Positions 42,786 through 53,383 of a DNA stretch of 64,000 bases are shown piece by piece. The DNA comes from Schistocerca nitens (Eukaryota; Arthropoda; Insecta; Orthoptera; Acrididae), in assembly GCF_023898315.1 (NCBI RefSeq), contig NC_064623.1, forward strand, positions 19,047,140 through 19,111,139, written 5' to 3'. Both the position numbers and the translations under genes were made by a program. Position 1 is the stretch's first letter, and every line of letters begins with the position of its first letter. Under the pieces are notes generated by a model. That model worked only from the letters and a program-made list of their open reading frames with translations, was not told the DNA's origin and searched no databases.

Positions 42786-44004
42786 AACCTTTCCGTCTCC
42801 TCTATACCTCTTTTGTTAACTATAACCTTCCCTTTTACAATGGCCTATGTAACCTTCCCTTAAGATTTTTATATCTTGCTTAATGATAACAAATGAAATC
42901 TTCCCTTTCAAATTTATTCTCTTTCTCAATCTTCGCATACAAATTTAATTGCTGCTTATTAAAAGTCATTTTCTGATTATTTCGACGAAACATAGAATGT
43001 GTCGTCGTCGTGGCCCTCAGTCGTTACCTGCAATAACCCAAAACTCCTCCTTACCTTTTTTTACTGTTACTGGATCGCCATCTGACTGCTACATCGAACT
43101 GCGACATGAATATACTTATTCTGGTTTACTATACTCTATTAACTGCTGGTGGGCTGTCATAATAAGTGGCTGTATTTATTACGAAAGTTGACGTTATTCT
43201 TTAATAGCAAAGTTGACGTTATTCTTTAATTAATTTGACTGAAGTTCCGTAATTCATTGTTACACTTTTTCTTGACAACAATATAATTTTTTAAAATGTT
43301 TTATGTTGATGGTTTTTGGGATGGATTATAATCAGTAATGCAACATTGCTGGAAAAAATTAGTTATATTCTGAAAACGCTTCAAATATTTACTGTTGGTA
43401 ATGAAATGATTTTACAAACGTTCAAATGGGACTTACTTTTTACAATAATCTTACAACTAGCATTGCACAAACATACCTTCAGTAGTCTTGAATTTCGCAA
43501 AGAAAAGAATTCAATAATATTAGTTCCTCTTGTGATAATAGTTAGTTGATGTCTCTGTACGTCCGTTTATAATCTCTTGTAAATCATAGCTGGTGGCTGG
43601 CAGGCACGCCGCTCTTCTCAACCTCTCGCTTCAGACCTGCTACCGACTCGCTTCACATCTCGCTTACTACTGACTCCTACGAACGCTGAAGTGCGGTCTC
43701 TCCTGCCAACAATGCTTTCTGGTGCAGACACTCCCTGCCACCATTACAAAATGTATCAATGCGCGGTCTTTCCAGCTCTTTTCTTAAAATGTATCCATAC
43801 GCGGCCTCTCCCGCCCTTTTTAAAATTATATCAATTTGCGTTCTCTTTTGTCAACAATACTTTCGTGCAGACATTCCCTGCTACCACAATTATTTCCAAC
43901 ATTACAAATATTAATTATTCCTACTTAATCCTATTAATAAAATATAAACACCCTTCATAAATTGTGATTTGACAATAGACAATAGACATATACATGTCTT
44001 AAAA
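42786..44004. mobile_element. Unknown 1.2-kb insert in family C
   Basis: Joining CTGCTGTGA (42777-42785) to CTGTTGTGA (44005-44013) restores the transposon reading, so 1,219 bp were inserted with a 9-bp duplication (one mismatch). The insert begins AACCTTTCCGTCTCCTCTAT and ends TACATGTCTTAAAA. There are no terminal inverted repeats, no TG...CA ends and no poly(A). AACCTTCCCTT-type repeats occur in the first 120 bp, and a CAGACATTCCCTGC-type pair in the last third (43726, 43871). No coding region of note. Element class unknown. Confidence 0.65.
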
Positions 44005-44449
44005 CTGTTGTGAGCATTTATGAACAGTGGTAGAAAAATAGGGAAGCAATCACTGGACGATAAGTGGTTGAACATCCACGACCATTCACAGAACGTGGGC
44101 TTCGGAGGCTTGCCTGCTCTGTAAAGTAGGACAGACGGTCGTCTGTGGCATCTCTGTCGAAAGAGCGCAGTGCTGGACCACCTGTAAGTGTTTCGGAGCG
44201 CACCGTTCACCGTACGTCGTTGAACATGAAGCTCCACAGCAGACCACCCCTATGGGTTCACATGTTGGCCCGACGGCGTCGCCAGTTACGGTTGCAGTGG
44301 CCACGGGATCGTCGAGATTTGACCGTGGATCGATGGAAACGCGTCGCCTCGGCGGATGAATTACGTTTTTACGACACCAGGTGGATGGTCGTCTCCGGAA
44401 ACTCCGTCATCCACGCGAACGTTGGATCGAAACGTGCACCGCCCCAAGG

Positions 44450-44694
44450 TTGGGTTGGGTTGGGTTGTTTGGGGGAAGAGACCAAACAGCGCGAGGTCAT
44501 CGATCTCATCGGATTAGGGAAGGACGGGGAAGGAAGTCGGCCGTGCCCTTTCAAAGGAGCCATCCCGGCATTCGCCTGGAGCGATTTAGGGAAATCACGG
44601 AAAACCTAAATCAGGATGGCGGGACGCGGGATTGAACCGTCGTCCTCCCGAATGCGAGTCCAGTGTGCTAGCCACTGCGCCACCTCGCTCGGTT
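44450..44694 (-). mobile_element. SINE-2, antisense, in family C
   Basis: A 245-bp copy, the longest SINE-2 here: GGTTGGGTTGGGTTGTTTGG start and GCCACTGCGCCACCTCGCTC end. Duplication GCACCGCCCCAAGG (44436-44449) / GCACCACGCCTAGG (44695-44708), three mismatches. Confidence 0.9.
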
Positions 44695-45207
44695 GCACCA
44701 CGCCTAGGACGCCGGCAGGTGGGAGCAGTGCTGTGCTGTGGGACACATCACACTCTGCTGCGCTCGCACGGGACCTGTGGTGGTTACCGAAGACGCGACG
44801 GCAGCTCCGGACCACCTGCGTCGCTTCATGCCTAATGCCTTCGCCGACGGTGAGGTCGTCTTTGTCCGGTATAACTACCCATGTCTCAGAGCCAGAACAG
44901 TGCTACAGTGTCTTGAGCAACATGATAGTGAACTCACACAGATATATTGGCCACCAAACTCACCTTATATGAATCCAATGGAACGCATCTGGATCGCTAA
45001 TCAGGCGCATGGCGCGACCACATATCAGTAGCACGTTGTTTATAGAAATTACATGACTTACGCGTAGAAATCTGGTACCACATTCATCTGCAGCCTACCA
45101 TCAAACTGTCGGATCCATGATACGTAGAATATATTATTTATCGTGTTCCAGAGATCGCCCAAAAAACCATTAGGCAGGTGGTCATAATTTTTGCCTCGTC
45201 AGTGTCT

Positions 45208-45840
45208 AGAGATAATATTAGGACACGCCTGAAAATCGTCCTGAAATCTCGGTGTTGCAACATAACGTCCACATCCTCAGTGTAAAGACACAGAAATATG
45301 TTTGGACACTCAGCTGTAGCTGCCAGACAGCCTCTCTGTGCCCTGAAAAGACACACAGATTGTTTTCGTTTATGCAGTCAGTCCAAAGGTAGACACCGAA
45401 GTATTGCAGAGGCCGGAATTGACGTCCACTGTGTTGGGGGAAACAGCTATACGGAAGTCAGGAAGCAATGCCGCTTCCTTAGCCAAGACTCGGCCAGAGA
45501 CTGATGGCCGTGTCTGGAAACGATCGGTGGACCACTAGTTAGACATCACTGGTTGGATTAGACTCTTATTCATGTTAGGTACAGATGCATCATAGCAACT
45601 GGAGGAGAAGCTATCAACCCTGGGATGTCGCGGTGAGCCGCAGGGTTCACAGAGGCATTATCAGCAGGAATACCTGGGCAGCAGCTTCACCTGCTGCAGT
45701 CTGCAGGAGAGGAAGCTAGCAGAGACTGCACACTATGGACGATGTGTGTTATGCCCACCCACGCTAATGGGCCACCTCGAGTCACAAAATACAGCATAGA
45801 GTAGAGAGGTACTCAAACTGCAGCGGCCAGAATGATCGCA
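45208..45840. other. Unassigned stretch
   Basis: No gene recognised. The frame 45298-45504 has no signature. The sequence near 45600-45830 has the same composition as the tandem repeat to its right and may be part of the same unit of an unknown element. Confidence 0.4.
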
Positions 45841-46466
45841 GTCGAAGGCGTGTGACTGCCCTGGGCGATGTTTAGCGCCAGTGGAAGCCTCCAGTTACCA
45901 GAACACAGTGACAGAGATACCGGGCTGCCCCCAACCCAACCTCAAACATGCGTCCCACTGCTTAGGTGACCACCAGCAGGAAGTAGTCACCCAGAGGGTA
46001 AAGGGTAACCCAGCAGTGTGGAGCTGCTAAGTCGTCTGCACACTATCCCCAGGAGAGGTAGGTACTTGTTGCTACTGAAGACGAAGTTCGTTCTTCCTTA
46101 GTGGATACCCCATCATCAGGCAGTACAGCAAACTCTACCTCGACATCACCACGTCGAAGGCATATGCCTGCACTGGGCGACGATTAGCTTCAGTGGAAGC
46201 CTCCGAGACCAGAACACAGTGACAGAGAGACTGGGCTGCACCCAGCCCAAACTGAAACAGGTGTCCCACTACGTAGGTGGCCACCAGCAAGAAGTGGTCA
46301 CCGAGAGGCTAAAGATTAACCCATTTGTGCGAAGATGATGAGTCGTTTGCACACTATCCTAAGCAAAGATAATTACTTTTGTAACTGGAAACGAAGTTTC
46401 CTGTTCATTACTGGATACCCTACGTCATCAGGCGCTACAGCAGTCTGTACCTCGATGTCACCAGAT
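45841..46466 (+). repeat. 312-bp tandem repeat, two units
   Basis: Unit 1 from GTCGAAGGCG (45841), unit 2 from GTCGAAGGCA (46153). Shared blocks in order: CAGTGGAAGCCTCC, CCAGAACACAGTGACAGAGA, AGGTGACCACCAGCAGGAAG / AGGTGGCCACCAGCAAGAAG, GTCGTCTGCACACTATCC, CTACCTCGACATCACCA. A third unit starts (CTCGATGTCACCAGATGGAG at 46452) and stops. Divergence is moderate. Could be a minisatellite, or promoter monomers of a retrotransposon UTR. Confidence 0.85.
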
Positions 46467-47090
46467 GGAGGTGGCAGTGGTTGGCATCAGGTATAGATCA
46501 CATTGCAGTCGTGCACAGAGAGTGTCGGTGAGCATCAGACACATCTGAACACACCTGACGATCTGATTGGAGGAGACATTTGTATGAGTCCACTGGCCAG
46601 TACTTCTCCAAACGCAGCATCCCCACTCCAGAAGCGACAATACGTTCTAGTAGCTGGGCGTCACCAGTGGGTGGTGATGTCATTCGTTCTGCTCTTCTTG
46701 CTTAGTCAGCTCCTGAAGTAGCATAACCAGAGCTGTAGCAATGCTCAGCTTCACCCTTCAGAGGCGCTTGCTGGCTTCTTCCACTTTGTCAGCTTCCTGG
46801 ATGGGTGCTCTTGCACTCCAAATATGCCCTCTTGCTTTATAGAGCATGGTCACCACACTGTCACGTCGTCTTGCTGAACTGGCGCCAGACAGTTCAGAAC
46901 AGGGCGTACTGAAACATTATGCAGAAGGCTAAAAAACAGATATAAGTTGTTTACAGTGCAGTCACATGTTGCTATGCGATGTATACCTGTACAGCTGCTC
47001 ATTTTCAATTACGTTTGAGGAGAGCTCAAGGGTGGCTAGCTGTGGAGGAAGTTTTCAGTTCGCCTTGGTGAAAAGCAAGCGTACTGAATG
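46467..47090. other. Unassigned stretch before solo LTR 4
   Basis: No gene recognised; overlapping short frames on both strands at 46458-46721 do not match a family. Confidence 0.4.
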
Positions 47091-47613
47091 TGTTGTGTTG
47101 GCAGAAGAGCCAACACCGTGTTACAAGAGGAGGCCGAAATGCACGCCGATTTAGCTCACGCAGGCTGGCGTGAGGAGGGAAGAACTATACTGACGTGAGG
47201 TCTGGAACATGACAAGGAATTAGAAGGTAGAAAGCGGACGTAGCTGCTTTGATACTTAACTTTAATCCGTTAATGATGAACGTAGCTCTCGACGGTACAT
47301 GACTCACAGTATTATCTGTTAGTAACTGAATATGGCGCCTTGCTAGGTCGTAGCAAATGACGTAGCTGAAGGCTATACTAAACTATCGTCTCGCCAAATG
47401 AGAGCGTATGTAGTCAGTGAACCATCGCTAGCAAAGTCGGCTGTACAACTGGGGCGAGTGCTAGGGAGTCTCTCTAGACTAGACCTGCCGTGTGGCGGCG
47501 CTCGGTCTGCAATCACTGATAGTGGCGAGACGCGGGTCCGACGTATACCAACGGACCGCGGCCGATTTAAAGGCTACCACCTAGCAAGTGTGGTGTCTGG
47601 CGGTGACACCACA
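47091..47613 (-). repeat. Solo LTR, copy 4 (523 bp)
   Basis: Plus strand TGTTGTGTTGGCAGAAGAGC ... CTGGCGGTGACACCACA. Flanks GAATG (47086-47090) and AAATG (47614-47618), one mismatch. Very similar to copy 2, which shares its orientation and the TGAGGAGGGAAGAACTATAC block. Confidence 0.9.
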
Positions 47614-47618
47614 AAATG

Positions 47619-49090
47619 GGCGTGAAATTGTTCCGTCATGACCACAGGAAGTCTGTCACAAAGGCTATGATGGAAGCTTTTCGTAGAAGCGTGTGTAGCA
47701 AGTTCCTAGCCGTCCATTTCGGCTACAAATGTGGTTTCCTATTTCAAAAGGAGTTGCCGACTAGCCGCTAGAGAATTGACATGTTTGACGAATTCACCTA
47801 GCAGTACACAGAACGCAGAAGAGAGCGATATGGCGCTGCTAGTCCACCATGGGAAAACTCGTCGCCTTCTCTCCAAAAATCTGGTTATCCAATCACGTTA
47901 AGCTTGTCCGACACCGTGCTTTGGCGCGAAGGACTCGACCAGTGTGTAGAACCTGGGTAACAGTCAGTACCAATCTTCTACATATTAAAAGCCAAGAATG
48001 GTAGATTTGTGTCACGTTCCCCTGCAATTGGGGTAAGAAAGTGAAGTTCTCCCATGTCACTGTGGCAAACCCTAGAAATTCTGCCCTCCAAAATTAATTT
48101 TTCGAGACCTAGAGTGTTAGGAGACGAGGTTTTCGTTTAGGGACCTGTCATGGAGGAGACGTCTGGACCTATACTGATACCGATGGCAGGTATTCTCGGC
48201 CGCCGCCTCAGTCCTTTTCCATTCGGTGCTGGCTTATGCGTTAGGACACTTGTTTCGTTGAGTTGTAAGCAAGTTCCGCATTTACCTGTTAGCGGTGACG
48301 TTATCTGAGCAGCTCCAATTCGATGGATTTGCAGCGCAACCTGTGTTCTTGATTACTTGGCTTACTTCGCGAGTCTTTCACTCTATCACTTCGCATATTA
48401 CGAGGTGTAGCAGATTACGAAAGTTTGCTGCGCTTCCGAAGCAGTCTTCCCGTTAGATTTGACGACTGATCGATTGCGTTAAGAGTACATGAGGGTACAG
48501 ATAACCTTCTAGTTAGCCACTGTTTCCCGCCAATGTCCAGAGAACTGATTATTCTCATGATAGTAACTGCTTAATAAACACTTTTTTTGGTTTAGTACTT
48601 TTTTGCTACACTGCTATAGACCCGATTGTCCTGCAACTAATACTAACTAGGCAACCCGCAAATAATACTTGAGTATTTAACTTGTTATCTCACTGTGACG
48701 ATATTTCCGTTGCAATACTGATGCCCACGCTTGGGAGACTTTGATTAATTTGTCTATATTAATGTATAACGAACATTGCCCTCAGTCGTCTAGCATTTCG
48801 ATGTCGAAGTCGTAAGTGAGGTAGGCAGACAGTACCCACAACTGCCGAAACTCAGCACATAACGACTCACTGCGGCCCTAACAGTGTAACACCGTAAAAG
48901 GGTTAAATTTCAGAGTGTATAAGGGCCTCTTTCTACAAGTTGAGGTAAGGTGCTTGGTACTTGACCATAGTTACCACGTTAACACACAATTTTTAGTGTG
49001 GTATTTTTACCCCTTGTGGCAGCATGCGACGTATTTTTACGAGCCAGATCATTTAATGTTCGTCGAGGGCGTTTTTCATCCTTACGTTTA
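47619..49090. other. 1.5 kb without recognised repeats or genes
   Basis: The longest stretch in the right half that shows no repeat text seen elsewhere in the window. No ORF above 70 codons with protein-like character. It may be genuine single-copy intergenic or intronic DNA. Confidence 0.45.
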
Positions 49091-49099
49091 TTTTCTGCG

Positions 49100-49464
49100 A
49101 TAAATAAAACTGTTCACTTGCGTCTCGTGCTGCCCAGCACTTGCGAAATCGCTTACCACAACAACGAACAGTGTTAGATTCATTGCAATCGCTGCCGTTG
49201 GTTACCAGGCGGCGGAATGCCGAGAATCGCCACAGTCGGAAAGGCTGCGGAAGGTGTGGAGACGCGGGACTGCCGTCAGATTTGTCGGGAGGATATATTT
49301 TATGTGCCACCGAGCGCGGACAGAACCCGCCTGGTCGTAGGGGAGGGAGGCGGTTTGGAGGGGGGAGAGAGGGGGTGGGGGAAGAAACGCCGGGACGTGA
49401 TCTCGCCGGATGCGGATTCCACCGCTGTCTGCGTAGGTGGTGGGGGTCGGTGGGTCCGGCGGAG

Positions 49465-49511
<47 letters not shown>

Positions 49512-49640
49512 GTCCACAGCCGCAGTAATGTAGAACTGCCACGGCTGGGCTGCCGAGTCGTGCCATCTGGAACCACGCCAGGCACGTACTTGCGGGACAC
49601 ACTGTACCACAGCGGGGACAAAAAATAATCGCCGCATTCT
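49100..49640. other. GC-rich island around a GA microsatellite
   Basis: Higher GC and CpG content than its surroundings. Overlapping frames on both strands (49053-49649 minus, 49141-49533 plus) are long because of composition and GA repeats; none shows a domain. A 5' regulatory or untranslated exon region of a host gene is possible but not supported by any splice or start signal. Confidence 0.3.
49468..49510 (+). repeat. (GA)n microsatellite
   Basis: Uninterrupted GA run of about 43 bases within the GC-rich island. Confidence 0.95.
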
Positions 49641-50053
49641 GGCTCTCATCTCGTTTAGCGACGTAACGACGCCTCGCCAGGCGACGAGAGACTCTCCGCG
49701 AAACGAGAACTTGCCCGATGCCTAGAAAAATGCAGCTCAGGAGCAGAGAGATTGGATAAAACTACGAGAAATCGGGTAAGGGAGTAATGCAAGTGACGCA
49801 CCTTGCGAATTATTGTTAACATCGTAAGCGGTCACTTAGACAGCGAACTGACATCATTTAGCTGCAGCAAGGTCAACTTAGACGAGTTACAGCCACAGTT
49901 TAAACAGATTGTAAATCGTGATCTGTCCTATACTTCATTCATCATAAGGATAAACGTGACGTAAGCGAACACAAACGCGATTATTCGTCAGCAGCCCTAT
50001 CTATCGTACACTGGTCTTGTTCCGCTCTTGGAAGCAGGTCCAACTTATGTATT

Positions 50054-50242
50054 TTTTTTTTTTAATATTATGGGACTTAACTGCTAAGCTTATCAGTCCC
50101 TAAGCTTACACACTACTTAACCTAAATTATCCTAAGGACAAACACAAACACCCATGCCCGAGGGAGGACTCGAACCTCCGCCGGGACCAGCCGCACAGTC
50201 CATGACTGCAGCGACTGAGACCGCTCGGCTAATCCCGCGCGG
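50054..50242 (-). mobile_element. SINE-1b, full length, antisense
   Basis: Exact 14-bp duplication CCAACTTATGTATT at 50040-50053 and 50243-50256. T run (50053-50063) is the reversed A tail. Head on minus: GGATTAGCCGAGCGGTCTCA and B box GGTTCGAGTCC; body TTTAGGTTAAGTAGTGTGTA. Reference copy for the variant also seen at 11742. Confidence 0.92.
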
Positions 50243-50312
50243 CCAACTTATGTATTAGAATTCTTAGACTGTTCGGCTAATCCCGGGCGGCCAACTTATG
50301 TATTAGAAATCT
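50217..50312 (+). repeat. 48-bp tandem duplication of SINE head plus target site
   Basis: CTCGGCTAATCCCGCGCGGC (50224) recurs as TTCGGCTAATCCCGGGCGGC (50272), each followed by CAACTTATGTATTAGAA. The unit contains the last part of the SINE head and its downstream target duplication, so it arose after SINE insertion. Confidence 0.88.
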
Positions 50313-50357
50313 TATTACTACGTCACTGTAAATGAAACTTTAAGACAGTCTGATGTA

Positions 50358-51779
50358 CACTCCTGGAAATGGAAAAAAGAACACATTGACACCGGTGTGT
50401 CAGACCCACCATACTTGCTGCGGACACTGCGAGAGGGCTGTACAAGCAATGATCACACGCACGGCACAGCGGACACACCAGGAACCGCGGTGTTGGCCGT
50501 CGAATGGCGCTAGCTGCGCAGCATTTGTGCACCGCCGCCGTCAGTGTCAGCCAGTTTGCCGTGGCATACGGAGCTCCATCGCAGTCTTTAACACTGGTAG
50601 CATGCCGCGACAGCGTGGACGTGAACCGTATGTGCAGTTGACGGACTTTGAGCGAGGGCGTATAGTGGGCATGCGGGAGGCCGGGTGGACGTACCGCCGA
50701 ATTGCTCAACACGTGGGGCGTGAGGTCTCCACAGTACATCGATGTTGTCGCCAGTGGTCGGCGGAAGGTGCACGTGCCCGTCGACCTGGGACCGGACCGC
50801 AGCGACGCACGGATGCACGCCAAGACCGTAGGATCCTACGCAGTGCCGTAGGGGACCGCACCGCCACTTCCCAGCAAATTAGGGACACTGTTGCTCCTGG
50901 GGTATCGGCGAGGACCATTCGCAACCGTCTCCATGAAGCTGGGCTACGGTCCCGCACACCGTTAGGCCGTCTTCCGCTCACGCTCCAACATCGTGCAGCC
51001 CGCCTCCAGTGGTGTCGCGACAGGCGTGAATGGAGGGACGAATGGAGACGTGTCGTCTTCAGCGATGAGAGTCGCTTCTGCCTTGGTGCCAATGATGGTC
51101 GTATGCGTGTTTGGCGCCGTGCAGGTGAGCGCCACAATCAGGACTGCATACGACCGAGGCACACAGGGCCAACACCCGGCATCATGGTGTGGGCAGCGAT
51201 CTCCTACACTGGCCGTACACCACTGGTGATCGTCGAGGGGACACTGAATAGTGCACGGTACATCCAAACCGTCATCGAACCCATCGTTCTACCATTCCTA
51301 GACCGGCAAGGGAACTTGCTGTTCCAACAGGACAATGCACGTCCGCATGTATCCCGTGCCACCCAACGTGCTCTAGAAGGTGTAAGTCAACTACCCTGGC
51401 CAGCAAGATCTCCGGATCTGTCCCCCATTGAGCATGTTTGGGACTGGATGAAGCGTCGTCTCACGCGGTCTGCACGTCCAGCACGAACGCTGGTCCAACT
51501 GAGGCGCCAGGTGGAAATGGCATGGCAAGCCGTTCCACAGGACTACATCCAGCATCTCTACGATCGTCTCCATGGGAGAATAGCAGCCTGCATTGCTGCG
51601 AAAGGTGGATATACACTGTACTAGTGCCGACATTGTGCATGCTCTGTTGCCTGTGTCTATGTGCCTGTGGTTCTGTCAGTGTGATCATGTCATGTATCTG
51701 ACCCCAGGAATGTGTCAATAAAGTTTCCCCTTCCTGGGACAATGAATTCACGGTGATCTTATTTCAATTTCCAGGAGTG
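50358..51779 (+). mobile_element. Tc1-like element, family D, copy 2 (complete)
   Basis: 1,422 bp with TA on both sides (50356-50357, 51780-51781). Inverted ends CACTCCTGGAAATGGAAAAA and the reverse of CACTCCTGGAAATTGAAATA. Same length as copy 1. One intact gene. Only scattered differences from the other copies by eye, which implies recent spread. Confidence 0.96.
50602..51624 (+). CDS. Tc1-like DDE transposase, family D, copy 2 (340 aa)
   Basis: Transposase of the cut-and-paste type. Start at MPRQRGREPY; the frame is open upstream to 50353, but those codons lie in the terminal region and are not expected to be translated. Helix-turn-helix segments at about 13-60 (TDFERGRIVGMREAGWTYRR) and 80-118 (ATSQQIRDTVAPGVSARTIR), with a basic GRPR-like linker RARRPGTGPQRR at 58-69. 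Catalytic residues Asp155 (VVFSDESRF), Asp244 (QQDNARPH), Glu277 (SPIEHVW). C-terminus AACIAAKGGYTLY. The last two are 32 residues apart. Copy-specific: MVWAAISY for MVWGAISY, PLTLQH for PLTPQH. It keeps the DNARPH motif and looks like the most complete candidate for activity. Confidence 0.95.
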   Translation: MPRQRGREPYVQLTDFERGRIVGMREAGWTYRRIAQHVGREVSTVHRCCRQWSAEGARARRPGTGPQRRTDARQDRRILRSAVGDRTATSQQIRDTVAPGVSARTIRNRLHEAGLRSRTPLGRLPLTLQHRAARLQWCRDRREWRDEWRRVVFSDESRFCLGANDGRMRVWRRAGERHNQDCIRPRHTGPTPGIMVWAAISYTGRTPLVIVEGTLNSARYIQTVIEPIVLPFLDRQGNLLFQQDNARPHVSRATQRALEGVSQLPWPARSPDLSPIEHVWDWMKRRLTRSARPARTLVQLRRQVEMAWQAVPQDYIQHLYDRLHGRIAACIAAKGGYTLY

Positions 51780-51865
51780 TATAAGCAACCGTCAACTTTC
51801 ACAAGCTGCAACATTGTCGCGAATAAAACTGTGACCCGTATATACAACAAGTTTCCTTTAATTTT

Positions 51866-52054
51866 GTTAACAGATTACCGGTTTCGGTCTATAATGACCA
51901 TCATCAGATCTGTTTCATAAAAACAAAGTCAAAATGTACTGCAGCCATAGTGACATCGTCGATGCCACTATGGCTGCAGTACATTAGGATCTTGTTTTTC
52001 TGTAAAACAGATCTGATGATGGTCATTATAGACCGAAACCGGTAATCTGTTAAC
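51866..52054. mobile_element. Perfect-looking 189-bp hairpin (foldback element core)
   Basis: Left arm GTTAACAGATTACCGGTTTC, GGTCTATAATGACCATCATC is mirrored by GATGATGGTCATTATAGACC, GAAACCGGTAATCTGTTAAC on the right. The inner arms TGTACTGCAGCCATAGTG / CACTATGGCTGCAGTACA meet at ACATCGTCGATG near 51958. Flanks continue as weaker inverted repeats (AAGTTTCCTTTAA / TTAGAGGAAACCT), so the element may span about 51850-52092. No coding. Confidence 0.88.
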
Positions 52055-52092
52055 GAAAGGTTTGTGACCATAGACGTAAATTAGAGGAAACC

Positions 52093-52362
52093 TAACCGTC
52101 AACTTTTTTAAGCGTTCTTTTTTTTTCAAAAATGGTGCACAGTGAAAATCTCTGTAAACGCTGCTTGTGCTCTGATTGTCGCACTGTTCATACGTACCGT
52201 GAAAAATGGCTGACACTGCTTCCTGCTTCCTAGTAAAACACGCGCGCTGAGCACCGTTAATGATGAGGAACAAGTTGTTTTTAATGTTTTTCAAAAGATT
52301 ACAGAGAAAAATCAGCTCTGACGTATAGCGAGAAACGTTATGAAATAAAGATAAATGATCGT
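52093..52362. other. Spacer
   Basis: No gene or family recognised. Confidence 0.4.
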
Positions 52363-53028
52363 ATCTACATCTACATCTACATCCATACTCCGGAATACAC
52401 CTGACGGTGTGTGGCGGAGGGTACCTTGAGTACCTCTATCGGTTCTCCCTTCTATTCCATCTCGTATTGTTCGTGGAAAGGATTGTCGGTATGCCTCTGT
52501 GTGGGCTCTAATCTCTCTGATTTAACCTCATGGTCTCTTCGCGATATATACGTAGGAGGGAGCAATATACTGCTTGACTCCTCGGTGAGCTAAGCTCTCG
52601 ATTCTTCAACAAAAGCCCATACCGAGGTACTGAGCGTCTCTCCTGCAGAGTCTTCCACTGGAGTTTATCTATCATCTCCGTAACGCTTTCGCGATTACTA
52701 AATGATCCTGTAACGAAGCGCGCTGCTCTCCGTTGGATCTTCTCTATCTCTTCTGTCAACCCTATCTGGTATGGATTCCACACTGGTGAGCAGTATTCAA
52801 GCAGTGGTCGAACAAGTGTACTGTAACCTACTTCCTTTGTTTTCGGATTGCGTTTCCTTAAGATACTTCCAACGAATCTCAGTCTGGCATCTGCTTTACA
52901 GACGATCAACTTTATATGATCATTCCATTTTAAATCACTCCTAATGCGTACTCCTAGATAATTTATCGAATTAATTGCTTCCAGTTGCTGACCTGCTATA
53001 TTGTAGCTAAATACCTAAATGATAAGGG
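52363..53028 (-). mobile_element. CR1/Jockey-type LINE, 3' 650 bp, antisense
   Basis: Reversed GATGTA tail (ATCTACATCTACATCTACAT), then CTGACGGTGTGTGGCGGAGG. The minus frame 52508-52909 gives ADARLRFVGSILRKRNPKTK, STLVRPLLEYCSPVWNPYQI, RRAARFVTGSFSNRESVTEM and QWKTLQERRSVPRYGLLLKN, the RT thumb and C-terminus. Very similar to the copy at 12480-13956 and helps locate that copy's frameshift. Truncated within the block that encodes SFSYNIAGQQL. Confidence 0.9.
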
Positions 53029-53380
53029 ATTGCAATAACATGAGTGGCATAATCGATTGTGCTGGCAGGCAGTTGAAAGTCGTGTTCGGCTGCGATTTTT
53101 TTGTTCTGTTTGAAAATCTAAAATGATTTTAATATGAAATTCTTCAAATGTATGTAAATTAACTCATATTTAACCATAATTTTTCAAGGAAAAAGCGTAT
53201 CTTCTTGTTTCTATTTACCTATCGCACGCGAAATTCCGGTTTTAATTGCAAATAAACATTCTCAACTATCATTATTCTACAAAAGATTGTTACAGATTGT
53301 TGTTGAAGTTAAGAAAATATTACACAATCAAATGTTTTGGAGAAAAATAAAAAAATCAAATACTTTTTATTTCAATACGC
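53029..53380. other. AT-rich spacer
   Basis: No gene recognised. Confidence 0.4.
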
Positions 53381-53383
53381 CCA

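Larger units (their letters stand above)
42307..45207 (+). mobile_element. Tc1-like family C relic with three inserts
   Basis: Left end TACGTTGATAAGCCAAAACG, GACCACTGG. Right end GGTGGTCATAATTTTTGCCT, CGTCAGTGTC; mirrored, they are the inverted termini of one Tc1 family. Coding blocks: helix-turn-helix near 42700-42784 (TSDFDTGQIIIKQSL-like, then WKLTKLVECPRAAV), after insert 1 SIYEQW-type text, then RQLRLQWPRDRRDLTVDRWK and RVASADELRFY (first aspartate, 44330-44370), and after SINE-2 the block FVRYNYPCLRARTVLQCLEQ, PPNSPYMNPMERIW. The second aspartate has become tyrosine (RYNYP for QDNYP); the glutamate remains. Inserts: SINE 42459-42656, unknown 42786-44004, SINE-2 44450-44694. Confidence 0.8.

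Noticed and set aside
45841..46466. CRISPR-like array
   Set aside because: Units are 312 bp and continuous, not short repeats with unique spacers, and the genome is eukaryotic.
49053..49649. 198-codon minus-strand frame and overlapping frames on both strands
   Set aside because: Created by GC-rich composition and a GA microsatellite; no domain, start context or splice signals.
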